Shown one piece after another: positions 22,801 through 34,800 of a DNA stretch of 64,000 bases; position 1 is the first letter of the stretch; each line of letters opens with the position of its first letter. The stretch comes from Mermis nigrescens (lineage: Eukaryota; Nematoda; Enoplea; Mermithida; Mermithidae). Location: positions 1,179,529 through 1,243,528 of the forward strand of contig JAVLUZ010000208.1 in assembly GCA_036768485.1 (NCBI GenBank), written 5' to 3'. The notes beneath the pieces are model-generated. The model was not told where the DNA came from. It made no database searches and saw only the letters and a program-made list of their open reading frames with translations. The position numbers and the translations under genes are program-made.

Positions 22801-25800
22801 CTGTAGTGTTTATCCTTCGAACAGACGTGAATTCTTTCGATCAAGTCAAAAATTGTCTGTTGTCTTGCGCGAGCAACGCGGATTCGGACAAAAACGGCGG
22901 CCAATTGCTGATTCGATTCCCGGCCGAAATTTTCGGCTCGTTGGACCAACGAAAGGCGATCCGAATTCGGCTAAATTTTCGGGTCGATGGCCCGATGGGC
23001 GGCCTAAAATTCGTCGTAGATCGCCGATTGGACGGCGGCACGTGGCGCGAACGTGCTTCGCACATGTTCACGTGGCGTCAATGCGTGGGCGGGGCGGAGG
23101 CGTGGTTTCCGTGCGTCGACTCGGCCTCCGAATTGTCGATGTGGAAAATCGAAATTTCGTGCGACACGGCGCTGACGGCCGTTTGCAGCGGCGAATTGCA
23201 GGTCAGTTGGCGCAAAAATGTTTGCGATTGGGACCATCTCTGGGACGAATACATACAGTTCTCGCCACGAAAGTTGAACAATAAAGAACCGATTGAGTTT
23301 ATTCACGAACTCTTAATTCACACCTAATCGCCGGAGACCTAAAGAGTATCCTGACGTGCTTCACTCTCCGAAAATGCGACCCGAACAGCGCGAAGCGCTG
23401 GTTAGTTTCAAGGAAACGCGACCTAAACGCATAGGTCGGGCCGTATACGACTCAGCGCGTTAGAGCATATAAATATTGATTATACTCGTGCAATTCATAT
23501 GCACATGATATTGTGTACATAATGCGTACACACGCGCTATCATCACGCGTCTATTTAAGAACGCGCGCTGAGTGGTAAACGGTCCGACCTAAGCGTTTAA
23601 GTCGCGTTTTCTCAAAATAAAGCATGTAAGGATCGCGGTTTTTTTTGTATTCGGCAAAGATTTTTCCCGATGTACAAAGACATTTTGGGACCGCCTTTGT
23701 ACATATACAAAGATTTTTGGGAGGACAAAAACTGCAAAAAAGGTCTGAAATTCGCAAAATTTACGACGCTTCGCGCCGAAATGAGTAATTGTGTGTTCTG
23801 TATACCTTTATAATGGCAGAAATTGCATTTCGGAGGGAAAAATGTCAAATTATTCGGCGCTTCGCATCGTTTCGAGACGATTATTAGTGATTTTTGCCCT
23901 CAAAAACCCAGAAATTAGCTAAAATACACTACTAAAGGTCGAACAACTCTGTTTATACCACACTAAAATCGCCAGTGCTACCATATTATAGTACCCAAAA
24001 ATTTGTGTGTACAAAATCTACAAAGACTTGTAGGGACCATCTTTGTACATGTACAAATTGACCTTGTATAAAAAAACACTGGTTAGGATACTCTTTAGGT
24101 CTCTGGCGATTAGGTCGCGAAAAAACGTTCCTAAAAAACTCAATCGGTCCTTTATTGTGTAAATTTTGTGGCGAGCACTGTAGCCCCACAAATTTTGCAC
24201 GGAAATGCCAAAAGAAGCATAAAACGGCATTCGTTAAGCAAATCTTGCCAAAATGGCGGTAAAAAACTCGCACTTCGATGAATGATTAAATGGAGAGACG
24301 TTCAACTATCCTCTCTACGCAGACATGTATTTAACAGCTCTAAATTTGGGCATATTTCAGTCAAATATGGCAAAAAAATCACATTACATAGCTGGCCATC
24401 CTATTTTGGGGGATCAACACCAATTTTAGGGGGACTAAGCCTAAAAAGGCCAAAAATAGCACAAAATAACGTTTAAAAAGTCCTATCTTCCCAATATCTC
24501 TGAATTTTGTTGGTTCCGGACCCCTCATACCCCCCTCCAGAGCTTTGTGCCTGTGCACCGGGGCCGGGGCCTAATTACGTGTTATATACATAGCCATACG
24601 ACGTCCCATGCTGGCATTTATCATATAATTTATATGTATGTGCCCAGCTCTTACTCGTGACCATAGGTGGGCAGCACCAAAATTTTGGGGGGGGGGGGGG
24701 GGTGAAAAAATTTTCAAAGGTCAAAACATGGTCTTAAAAGTGGTTGTATGGCGAAAAAAACACCATTTTCCGACGTTTCTCATCGAGCACTATCCAATGG
24801 CATCAAAAAAATCGCTAGAAAAGCAAAAAAAATTTTCAAAAATTGAATTCTGGGGGGGGGGGTATTCTGATTTCTGGGGGGGTATTTCAACTTCTGGAGG
24901 GTGCATACCCCCCAAACCCCCCACGCCCATGTGTGCTCGTGACATGTACGTAATAGTAGTGTTAAAAAGTAATAATAAAATAATTATATAATAAGAATAA
25001 TAATGATAATAATATAATAATAAATAAAAAAATTATAATTATTTGTTACGCGTATCACGTTTACTCAAATTGAGATAATATTTAGTTGAAAAATTGTATC
25101 TGTCTCATAGTGAATACTTGTAAGTTGTTTACGATTGCATAACTTTGTCCACAGTTTTTTAGCTTCCTGACAACGCAATTAAATGCTGAAATAAAAGCGA
25201 CGAAATTAAGAATTTCATGAGGCGCCATAAGAAAACAATTTAATTTTCAACTACAATTTCACGCAGCGAGCTATAAAGCGAATTGCTCCCGCATCTACTA
25301 GAGCTGCAGCAAGCAGTCGCAAGCACACCTGGGCGTGGTAGGGATGTTCCGGTTCTAGGTTTTTCAAAATCGGTTCCGGTTCCGGTTACGGTTCTGGAAA
25401 ACAAGAATTTCGGTTCCGGTTCCGGTTCTTGGTGCGTTGGAACCGTCGGTTCCGGTTCCGGTTTCGTTCTTCAACTAGAGAACCGTCGGTTCCGGTTCCG
25501 GTTTCGGTTCTTCAACTAGAGAACCGTCGGTTCCGGTTCCGGTTCTCGGTTCCTGTGTTAAAGTGATGTACGCTCTTTGATAGCCTGACTTCACTGGAAC
25601 ATATGACGATGTAATCCAAAGATAAATTATTCAGGAAGTCGTTTCAATCTGGCAACTGTACTTTCAAATAGGTTTTACGTCTAGTTGACAATTTACTTAT
25701 AAATCACTGAATATTATCTATGTGTTTCTTAATTAGAGGCTTATACGAAATCGAAATGCTTAATTCATGACGAAGATCTGCTGCAATGGTGGAAAGAGAA

Positions 25801-28800
25801 GTCGAAGAATTTGCCGATTCTCGCGTTTATAGCTAAGCAGTATCTTGCAGCCAGTGACGGATCTAGAATTTTCCTAAGGGGGCAGTATCCCAGCTTTTCC
25901 AAAAACAGTCGAAAATGGGTCCAAAATTTGCCCTTAACGCGCGAAAACAGCAATTTTTTCGGCGTTTTACAATAAATACTTTTACATTATATCACTCTGA
26001 CGCAATTTTTCTTAAAATTCTAAAATTTTCGATAATTTTGTGCTAAAAATCACTAAAATTTTTTTGACTTTATCAGAATTCTGGCGCGAAGCAGTTTTTT
26101 TGTACAAGCGTCCGTTTGACATGTACAAAGATGATCCCCAAAAGTCTTTGTACATTGTGTACACACAAATTTTTGGGTACTATTATATGGTACAGTAGCG
26201 ATTTTAGTGTGGTAAAAACAGAGTTGTTCGACTTTTGGTAGTGTATTTCAGCTAATTTATGGCAAAAATCACTAAAAATCGTCTTAAAACGGCACAAAGC
26301 GCCTAAAAATTTGAAATTTTTCCTTTCGAAATGCAGTTTCTGCCATTTTAAAGATAAATAGAGCACACAATCAGTCATTTCGACGCGGAGCGCCGTAGAT
26401 TTCTGCGAATTTTTGACCTTTTTTTGTAATTTTTGTCTCTCCAAAAATCTTCGTACATGTACAAAGACGGTCCCGAAAAGTCTTTGTACATCAGGGAAAA
26501 TCTTTGCCGAATACAAAAAACATGGCGCGAAGCACCGGAAAATGTGCGAGATTAAGACGGATAGACGTCTAGAAGCATGATTTACAGCTTGATTTATTGT
26601 ATTTATTGCATTTGATGCGAAACATCGAAATTTTTAATTGAAAATAGAAGAAAACTAAGCAAGAATAGCTGTTTCTGCTGCTAAAATTGTTTTGAAACCT
26701 ACATGAACAGAAAATGGCTTCAGGTGGCGAAGAAAGTAAATAAATGTCATTAATAGGTATCATCCGGCGCGTAGCGCCGAAACAATTTGAGAACTTATGG
26801 TCACTGAGGGTCAAAAAATAATTGCAAACTTGTATATCCATTCTCTATCTCGCCAAATATTTTTGGCAAATGGGAAGGGCGGCCCCCGTCCCCTTAGATT
26901 CGCCCCTGCTTGCAGCGCCAGCTACAAGCGTTCCATCGGAACAGCTGTTAAGTTGCGTTGGAATCATTTACGACCCTCTCAAAAACAGGCTACATGGCGA
27001 AAAAACAGAACGACTGTTATTTTTAATTTACCCGGAACACTACCAAGTTCTAGTCTGTAAACTTTTGGGTAATAAAAGATTGAATTGCTGCTTCGTGTCT
27101 TCACTAAATTTTATGAAGTTCGATTTTGTACTCTAATTTTAAAAAACTGAGAACCGACTCCAAAAAGATCGGTTCCGGTTCCGGTTACGGTTCTTAGAAA
27201 ACAAAAAATCGGTTCCGGTTCCGGTTCCGGTTCTTAGAATATCAAAAAATCGGTTCTCGGTTCCGGTTCCAAAAATGGTCGGTTCCAGCCGGTTCCGGTT
27301 CCGGCTAACCAGCACATCCCTAGGGCGTGGGGGTTGAAGTGGGTATGCACCCCCTTCTCCCGAGAAACCAAAATACCCCCCAGAAACCAAAATACTCCTC
27401 AGAATTAAATTTTTTGAAATTTTTTGTTTTTTCGTAATTTTTCGATGCCAGTGGATAGTGCTCGATAAGAAACGTTAAAAAATGGTGTTCTTTCGCCATA
27501 CCACCATTTTTAAGGCCTTTTTGACCTTCGAAAAATCTTGCACCCCCTTCCCCTCAGAATTTCGGTGCTGCCTACGTATGGTCGCAAGAGTATGGGTATG
27601 GGGTAAGGGAGAATTTTCGGGGGTCCGATAGATATGGTGAGATTAAGGGCAAAAACGGGCAAGAGTCGAGGTTTTTTCGCTAGAATATCTGAAATCGACT
27701 AGTAACAGGGCATTAATGTAATTTTTACGCTTTTAAAACTTTTCTATCCGTTTTTAAAATCACTTTAGCTCGGAAAAGACTCAATCACGAACCAGACTGA
27801 CCTCAGACTGTAAACGCTATGCAAATGCAACTGTGACAGAAAGTTATAACCATACCTGGGCATGGGGGTTGGGGGTATGCACCCCCAGAAACCGAAATAC
27901 CCCCAGAAACCAAACAACCCCTAACTTTTTTGTTTTTTTTCGAAATTTTTTGATGCCAATGGATAGTGCTAGATGAAAAACGTTGAAAATTGGTGTTTTT
28001 TCGCCATATTACTATTTTTAAGGCCATTTTTTGACCTTCGAGAAAATTTTGCGCCCCCTACCCAGTGCTTTGGTGCCGCCCACCTATTGTTATAACTCGA
28101 CACTATTCAACAATGATTGTTGTTATATAGGTGCAAACTTGTTGACTTCAATAATTTAGCTATGCGCTAACTCCATCAGTTTCTTTTTGTCCCAAAAGGA
28201 TTGAATGCCTTAGTTTGTTGACATCTATAACGAAATAAAAAAATGTGACTGGTGTAACTACATCAGTTTCAATCATTTTCCCAATCAATCAATGCAACAA
28301 TTTTGCATCTAACAACAATATTAAAATTTTCAGGCCCCGGTGCTGGGCCAGCCTGGCCCTGGGCCTTGGCCTAGGTCTAGGCCTCGGAGCCGGAGCCAGG
28401 CCCTGGTACAGCTCTAGATAAAACGACTGAAAAATTCCAGTTTTGGCAAAAATCGTGAAACCTAAGACGTCTGACTTTGGGGATGGGGGACGACCGTACG
28501 TATGCTGTTATATGCAAATTGCTTTCAAGGCATGGTCCTACCTTAACAGCCATGGCTCAAGTTGTACGTATGTATGTGCATAGTAAAGGCTTATTACATG
28601 ATGCCGATTACTTTTATTTTTAATATGTTTTTATTCAATAAAATCTTTTTGTTTATTTTAACGATTTAACGTTTATAAGCTGCATAAAATGATAATTTTT
28701 AATAAAATGACTGGGAATAAGTTATGATAGAAAAGCGACATTGTTTGAACTTGCGCTTTGAATAAGAATGTATCTTCGCCGCTTGCGATACGGGAAAATT

Positions 28801-31800
28801 TCTGCGAAAAATGGGGCAAATTGAAGGCCACCAATAATGAATAATTTCAAAATTTTCTTTGAAAGTGCTTGAAATTGACCAGATACTATGATATAACGTA
28901 GTCTTATCGTTATTTTCGCCTTTATACTATTTTTTGACGTCATTTTGACACACAAGACCTAATTTTTGAGCCCCTTTGGCTGCCGTCATACTGTGCATCT
29001 ATGGCTACCGACCGTTAAATCCGAAAAGGCGTCTTATAAAAAATCTTGTGAATGACCCGCCCAACCCTCCTAAATTTCCTCGTTGTTGTTGGTAGGCGCG
29101 GTGTTTGATGAGGATTTTGAATTTTTTACAAAATATTCGTCATCCTACTGTAAAAATATTATAAAGTTATAAAATTTGGTGAAATAAAATTGCAAATTGT
29201 TGCAATTATTATTGAACAAACACGCTTATGATTGTAATTGTTGTAAACTAAAATATTATAAATGGTAAAATCCTCAAAATTCTCGTGACACCTAAATCGA
29301 ATTTAATTCTTGAAAATCTAATTAAAATCCTTAAATTAAATCTGTATTTTAAGGAAGTATCTTATACGTCCGACCTAAGGAGAAAAAATTATTCGTACGT
29401 ATTGACCACGCCCAGTCCCGCCCGCAACATCGGTATATGCGTGGGCGTATTCGATATTTTCGTGCATCCGGACATGACCGAATTGTCGGCCTTCTGTCCG
29501 CCCCAATTGACGCCTATGCTTAAGTATACGTGCCGAAATTTGCACAAAGTTTTCGAATTTTTCGAAGAACTCATGTCGTCGCGTTATCCGTACGGGTCGA
29601 TGAAAATTTGTTTCGTCGATCAGCTGCCTTTATTTGATTTAAACCAAGCGTTGGCTTACTCGTCTCTCTTGATCCTAAACGTTAAATGCTTGTATCAGAA
29701 GAGAATAATAGATCAGGTGATCAAAACTGCGATGTCCGTAATTTTGTGTTATATTTAGGGTGGCCCCAAGCGTAGGCGGGCGGCACCGAAATTCTGGGGG
29801 GTGCAAGATTTTTTCAAAGGTCAAAAAATTGCCTTAAAAATGGTGGTATGGCGAAAAAACCGGTTTTCAACATTTCTCATCGAGCACTATCCATTGGCAT
29901 AAAAAAATTGCGAAAAATACCAAAAAAAATTTCAAAAATTGAATACTGTGGGGGTATTTTGGTTTCTGGGGGAATGCATACCGCCCAAACGCCCCCCCCA
30001 AGCCTAGGTATGGCCCCAAGGAAGACTCTTCCCGATTTTACACGTCAGAAGTTTCGGCTAGTGTGAACAAAAAATTTTGAGGCCTGTCGCATTTGATAGA
30101 TGGGTTTAAACTGCGTAATAAATTTTGGCCAGGTGCCAACGGTTTGTTCGTTACTGGACTTTGTTTACTTGCAGCGTCAATCCAGTCTTAAGGCCGAAAG
30201 TTTTTTGATTCTGCTATTAATTCGCTCAACCTTTCGGCGATGTCTTCCGCTTTTTTGGCATCTAATTGGAAAAGTACTTACTTTAGGGTTTGAATAATGC
30301 TAACAATTGTTCTGGATGAAGATGCTTATTGTCAAAATAGGGCACACACATATGTGCGTACTCAGTAATTGATGCAACGCGGAGACTTTTGGGTTTAAAC
30401 AATATCAAAATGGAGTGTAAAGAACCCATTGCTCACATAGAAAGTCAACGGATGGCCTAAATTTCTTATGTTTTAAGCGCTGATATTTTATCTACTTTTC
30501 TTATACGAGTAACAAAATTTTATGTTCATGAATAACCATTTATTAGCCGAAATTATGATTTATAATATTGGGGTCATAAATGTACGAGGGGAGATGAGAT
30601 GATCCCCAACCATAGTCAGCCGCCTCCCTTATCTATCCCCCTAAAGCCAGAAAAATTAATCACGGTTCTCGCTTGAAATAAGTGGTTGTGTAAAGCAGTG
30701 TTTTTTGTACAAGCTCTGTTTGTACATGTACAAAGATGGTCCCCAAAAGTCTTTGTACATTTTGTACATGCAAATTTTTGTGTACTATAATATAGTACAG
30801 TAGAGATTATAGTGTGGTAAAACAGGGTTTTCGATCTTTGGTAGTGTATTTTAGCTAATTCGCCAAAAATTACTAAAAATCGTCTAAAAACAACGCGAGC
30901 GCCGAAAAATTTGAAATTTTTCCAATCTAAATGCAAATTCTGCTATTTCAAAGATATATTGGACCACGGTTTTTTTTTGTATTCGTCTAAGATTTTTCGC
31001 GATGTACAAAGACTTTTGGGGACCGTCTTTGTACATGTACATACGAAGATTTTTTGGAAGACAAAAACTGCAAAAAAGGTTCGAAATTCGCAAAATTTTC
31101 GGCGCTCCGCGCCGAATTGAGCAATTGTGTGTTCTATATATCTTTATAATTTCAGAAATTGCATTTTGAAAGGAAAAATGGCAAAATTTTTGCGCTTCGC
31201 GCCGTTTTGAAACGATTATTACTGATTTTTGCCCTCAGAAACCTAGAAATTGCTAAAATACGTAACCAAAGGTCGAACAACTCTGTTTTTGCCACACTAA
31301 AATCGCTACCGTACCATATTATAGTACCCAAAAATTTGTGTGTACGGAATGTACAAAGACTTTTAGGGACCATCTTTGTAAATGTACAAACGGACTTAGT
31401 ACAAAAAAACACTGTATAGGACAAACAATTACTCATTTCGGCGCGAATTTTTGCGAATTTCAGACTTTTTTGTAAGTTTTGTCTTCCAAAAATCTTTTCA
31501 CATGTATGTACAAAGACGGTCCCGAGAAGTCTTTGTACACCAGGAGAAATCTTTGCCGAGTACAAAGAAAACACTGGTGTAAAGTAATTATTAAGTAAAA
31601 TTTTGGCCTTGTTGTGTAATGTAACGGAGTATATTTCTTTTCGATCACTTTTCTGATTACCTTATTCTTTTGGTTGACACTTGACGGGTTCTGCGCACTA
31701 GATTTTTGTCTGCGCTTTAGTAAATTTCATTTTTCCATGCTCAGTTTTTCTGTCAATTTTAATGGCGTCGCAGGTACTACGCCTTGTTCTGTCGAATATT

Positions 31801-34800
31801 TATTTGCTAGGATATTTGAATAGCAGTATGCAGTCGAGCTTGCTAATCAGCCTCAGAGACAAAACGCTAAAACTTTTGGCAAAAAATAAAGTTTTACGAA
31901 CTTAGAGCAGCTATTATATGTGCATTAAACACAAAACTTACGTTTTTTCTTCACACTGCTGTAGATTTTTTTAACTTGATACTAGCATTACAATTGAAAA
32001 GGCACCTATTATCTAAAATTTGTCGCTTATAATGAGTGGGGCGTACCTTAGCCCCTATTAGGCTTTTAATATAGCGAATTTTCAACTTCCTACATATCTC
32101 TGCATTCTTACTGACAATTTTTTATTCTTTTCAAGTTTTTCAAAATTTTGAGTCGGGCCTTTATATACATACCTGTATGAGTTTAAAGCGCAGCTTTTCA
32201 GGCATTGTGCCATAATCTTTTCCAAATAATAATCAAATTTTGTAGAATAATCGTATTTTCTCAGTCCTTCTTCCGAAAACTCAATAGCAAGAATAATATG
32301 TATCGGTTTCCCTATTTTAAGTCCGAAATCGTGGTCATTTTTTTGACTGCTTAAGAGCTTTTTTCCATTTCCTTTAAAATAAGAGCATTTTTGAGAGGAT
32401 TAAAAGATCAACTAGCCATTTGAAAATCGCTGCCCAGATCAGGCACGTAGCTGGCCGTCCTATTTTGGGGGGACCAACAGCAATTTTTGGGGGGACTAAG
32501 CCCAAAAATAGCACAAAATAATGTTCAAAAAGTCCTATTATTCTGAATTTTGGGAGGTCCGACCCCTCATTCCCCCAGAGATACGTGCCTGGTCCGGAAA
32601 TTTAGTTTAATATGTAATACGCGTGTGGCGAAGAGAAATTTTAATCGTATTTCTGTTATGAGTTGAAGATCAATGACATTTATATTGGTTTACAACATCC
32701 ATCATTGAGTAACGTAAGGTCAAATTTTGCACCTCTTTACACTCGCTTCTAAATTTAGGCCACCTACTCTTCTAGGCCCCGATTACTCGGCGAGCCATAG
32801 CCAGCGGCCTCGCTAGTCAATTTTTCGGCTATTATTTGGTTCCCGGCAAATCGTCCGATTCGTGGGTGTGCCTGGGCTTGGCCCGTTATTTGGCCGCCCT
32901 GTATTGTCAAAAAACTTTCGGCAATAACGAGTATTTGTACGGCGTTTACGAGGATTTGAACGAGGTTATCGATTACGAGCGAAAATGGGGTGGAATTATT
33001 CTGCACGCAACGGGTATGATGGGCACGCGTGTGACAGGCATACATGAAAAATTTTCTTCCCCACCCAGAAGTCTTTTTCACCCCCCCCTAGAATACGCGA
33101 TTTTTCAAAAATTTCCAGAAAATTCGCGGAAATGGCTTTTTTAAGCGTTTTTAGCTATCTATTTGCTCAAAAGCATACAAGTAAGAGGGGAGTGGGAATC
33201 CCTCGGACGTGTAGCGCGGGAATGAAGGGATCCCCCATCCAGAGTTAGCCATCTCCCTATCCCCTCAAAGTCAGAAAATTTTTGACCCCCTTTTGGAAAA
33301 AACATTTTGATTTTCGTCGCCAAAAATTGAAGATCATTTGCTCCTCTCCCCCTAAAAATGGCCGGGAACCCTCCTCCCGAGATTTTGAGCCGTTACACGT
33401 ATGGATCCCCCGCCTTAAGTCGGTAGTCCCCCCATCCCTCCAAAGCCATAAAATTTTTGACTCTCCCCCACCCCGATTTTTGGAAATAATCGAATTTTTA
33501 GGCCGTTTTTGGCGAAAAATTGGAGGTTTTTACCCTCCCCACTAAAAATGGCAGGGGACCCCTTCTCCCAATTTCGAGCCATTATATGTACATATGCTCA
33601 AAAGTGTCAAATTTTCGGCGCTTCGCGTCATATACTCATGTTTTAACTATATTTTGTTAAATTTATTCGACTTTTTTGATTTTTTTTCGAAATTCTTCCA
33701 TGTTTTTATGCTTCAGAAAGATAGAGTATCGTCAGGAACACCGAAAAACGATGTTTTTGACGCGTGCACTCACTGTTTTTAGGCCCGAAAACGACACTTT
33801 TAAATCCCTCCCTCAGAATTCCCATGCTGTGCATGTCTGATAACAGTGGGAGGGCTCCACTCAAAGTCGGTCGTTCCCCATTCCCCAAAAAACAGCAAAT
33901 TTGGAATTTCTCCTTCCTCCGATCTTCTGACGGAATACTTCAGTTTTTTGGCTATTTCTATGTGATTTTTATACGAATTTTGACCAAATTTGAAGGTCAT
34001 TCTACCTCAGAATCGGTCGGAGATTCCCTCCTAAAATTCTTAGCCGCTACGTGCATATGTATATATAGTGCTGGCCTCTAAAAAAAACCATTTTCATGTT
34101 TTTGGCTTATAACTTCAGAACAAATAGCATTGAAAAAGTCAACAAACATCTATTTTTGACAGCTGCCCTAGGCCTATAACTTGCTACATGGAAGAATTTT
34201 TAAGCGCCATATTTCATAGCAAGCTTGCATGAAATACGAAACTTTGAATAAAAACCACTTTTTCCTAAAAAAAACCATGGGAACTAAAAAAAAACCACCC
34301 CCAAAATGTTATGCGAAGTGCATGGTTGGCAGCGTGAAACAGTTAGTTGACCTTAAATGATCACAATTTTGAAAAAAAAATCATTTTTCACGATATTTCC
34401 GTTCATTTTATCACATTTATATAAAAATCAATAATTTTTTCTGAATTTCATTAAAAGTTCTATAAATTTCACAAATACAGTCTTCAATTGATAAAAAAGA
34501 CTCTAAGTAAGTCTCTTCTACATCCTCTGCAAGAAATCAGTGCAAAATTATGCAACTTGATGAAAAGTAATTTCGTTGCTATGGCAACGTATACTTAGCA
34601 TTGGTCTTTTTTAGGTTACGGTGGTTTTTTTTAGGTTACAATCGAACTTTTTTGGCAGTTTTTGGGGTGATTCTTATTTTTTGTGAAAAATAAATATCAG
34701 GCATCATGAAAGGTGCTACGAGGCACATTCCTGCTAAGTTTTGTAAAAATTGGCGCTGGTTTTTTTTAGGTTACAAGTGGTTTTTTTTAGGTTTGGCTTT

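Larger units (their letters stand above)
25770..27035 (+). pseudogene. hAT transposase C-terminal remnant interrupted by a nested hAT
   Basis: Frame segment 25770-25851 encodes EDLLQWWKEKSKNLPILAF and AKQYLA. After the nested element (25852-26908) and its 8-bp duplication, the segment from 26909 encodes APATSVPSEQLLS and KTERLLFL. Together these are the hAT dimerisation-domain signature (WW, ATSVPSER-FS, EK-LFL). It lies inside element R3 and identifies R3 as a decayed hAT. Stops and shifts are present. Confidence 0.85.
25339..27322 (+). mobile_element. hAT element R3, reiterated GGTTCC ends
   Basis: Inverted ends TAGGGATGTTCCGGTT and ..CACATCCCTA have a perfect TSD GGGCGTGG (25331-25338, 27323-27330). 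Both ends carry runs of GGTTCCGGTTCC (25374-25550, 27170-27305). It contains a hAT transposase C-terminal remnant. The insertion site is a family-T MITE. Confidence 0.95.
25324..27580 (-). mobile_element. Family-T MITE, outermost layer of a nested stack
   Basis: It starts CACACCTGGGCGTGG (25324), is interrupted by R3 at 25339-27322, resumes at 27331 and ends CCTACGTATG (27580). The perfect TSD is GTCGCAAG (25316-25323, 27581-27588). Without insertions it is about 265 bp. Confidence 0.95.

Noticed and set aside
22742..23284. 180-codon frame overlapping TAF2 exon 2
   Set aside because: Arg/Gly-rich shadow of the exon in another frame, produced by its GC-rich codons.
23202..23327. Open-frame continuation of TAF2 exon 2 after the GTCAGT donor
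   Set aside because: It has no TAF2 similarity, runs into the foldback element arm, and the exon 2-exon 3 junction is continuous with TAF2 in phase 0.
32447..32593. 8-bp TSD for this family-F copy
   Set aside because: GCCCAGAT and GTCCGGAA do not match; the hAT assignment of family F rests on the 22417 copy only.
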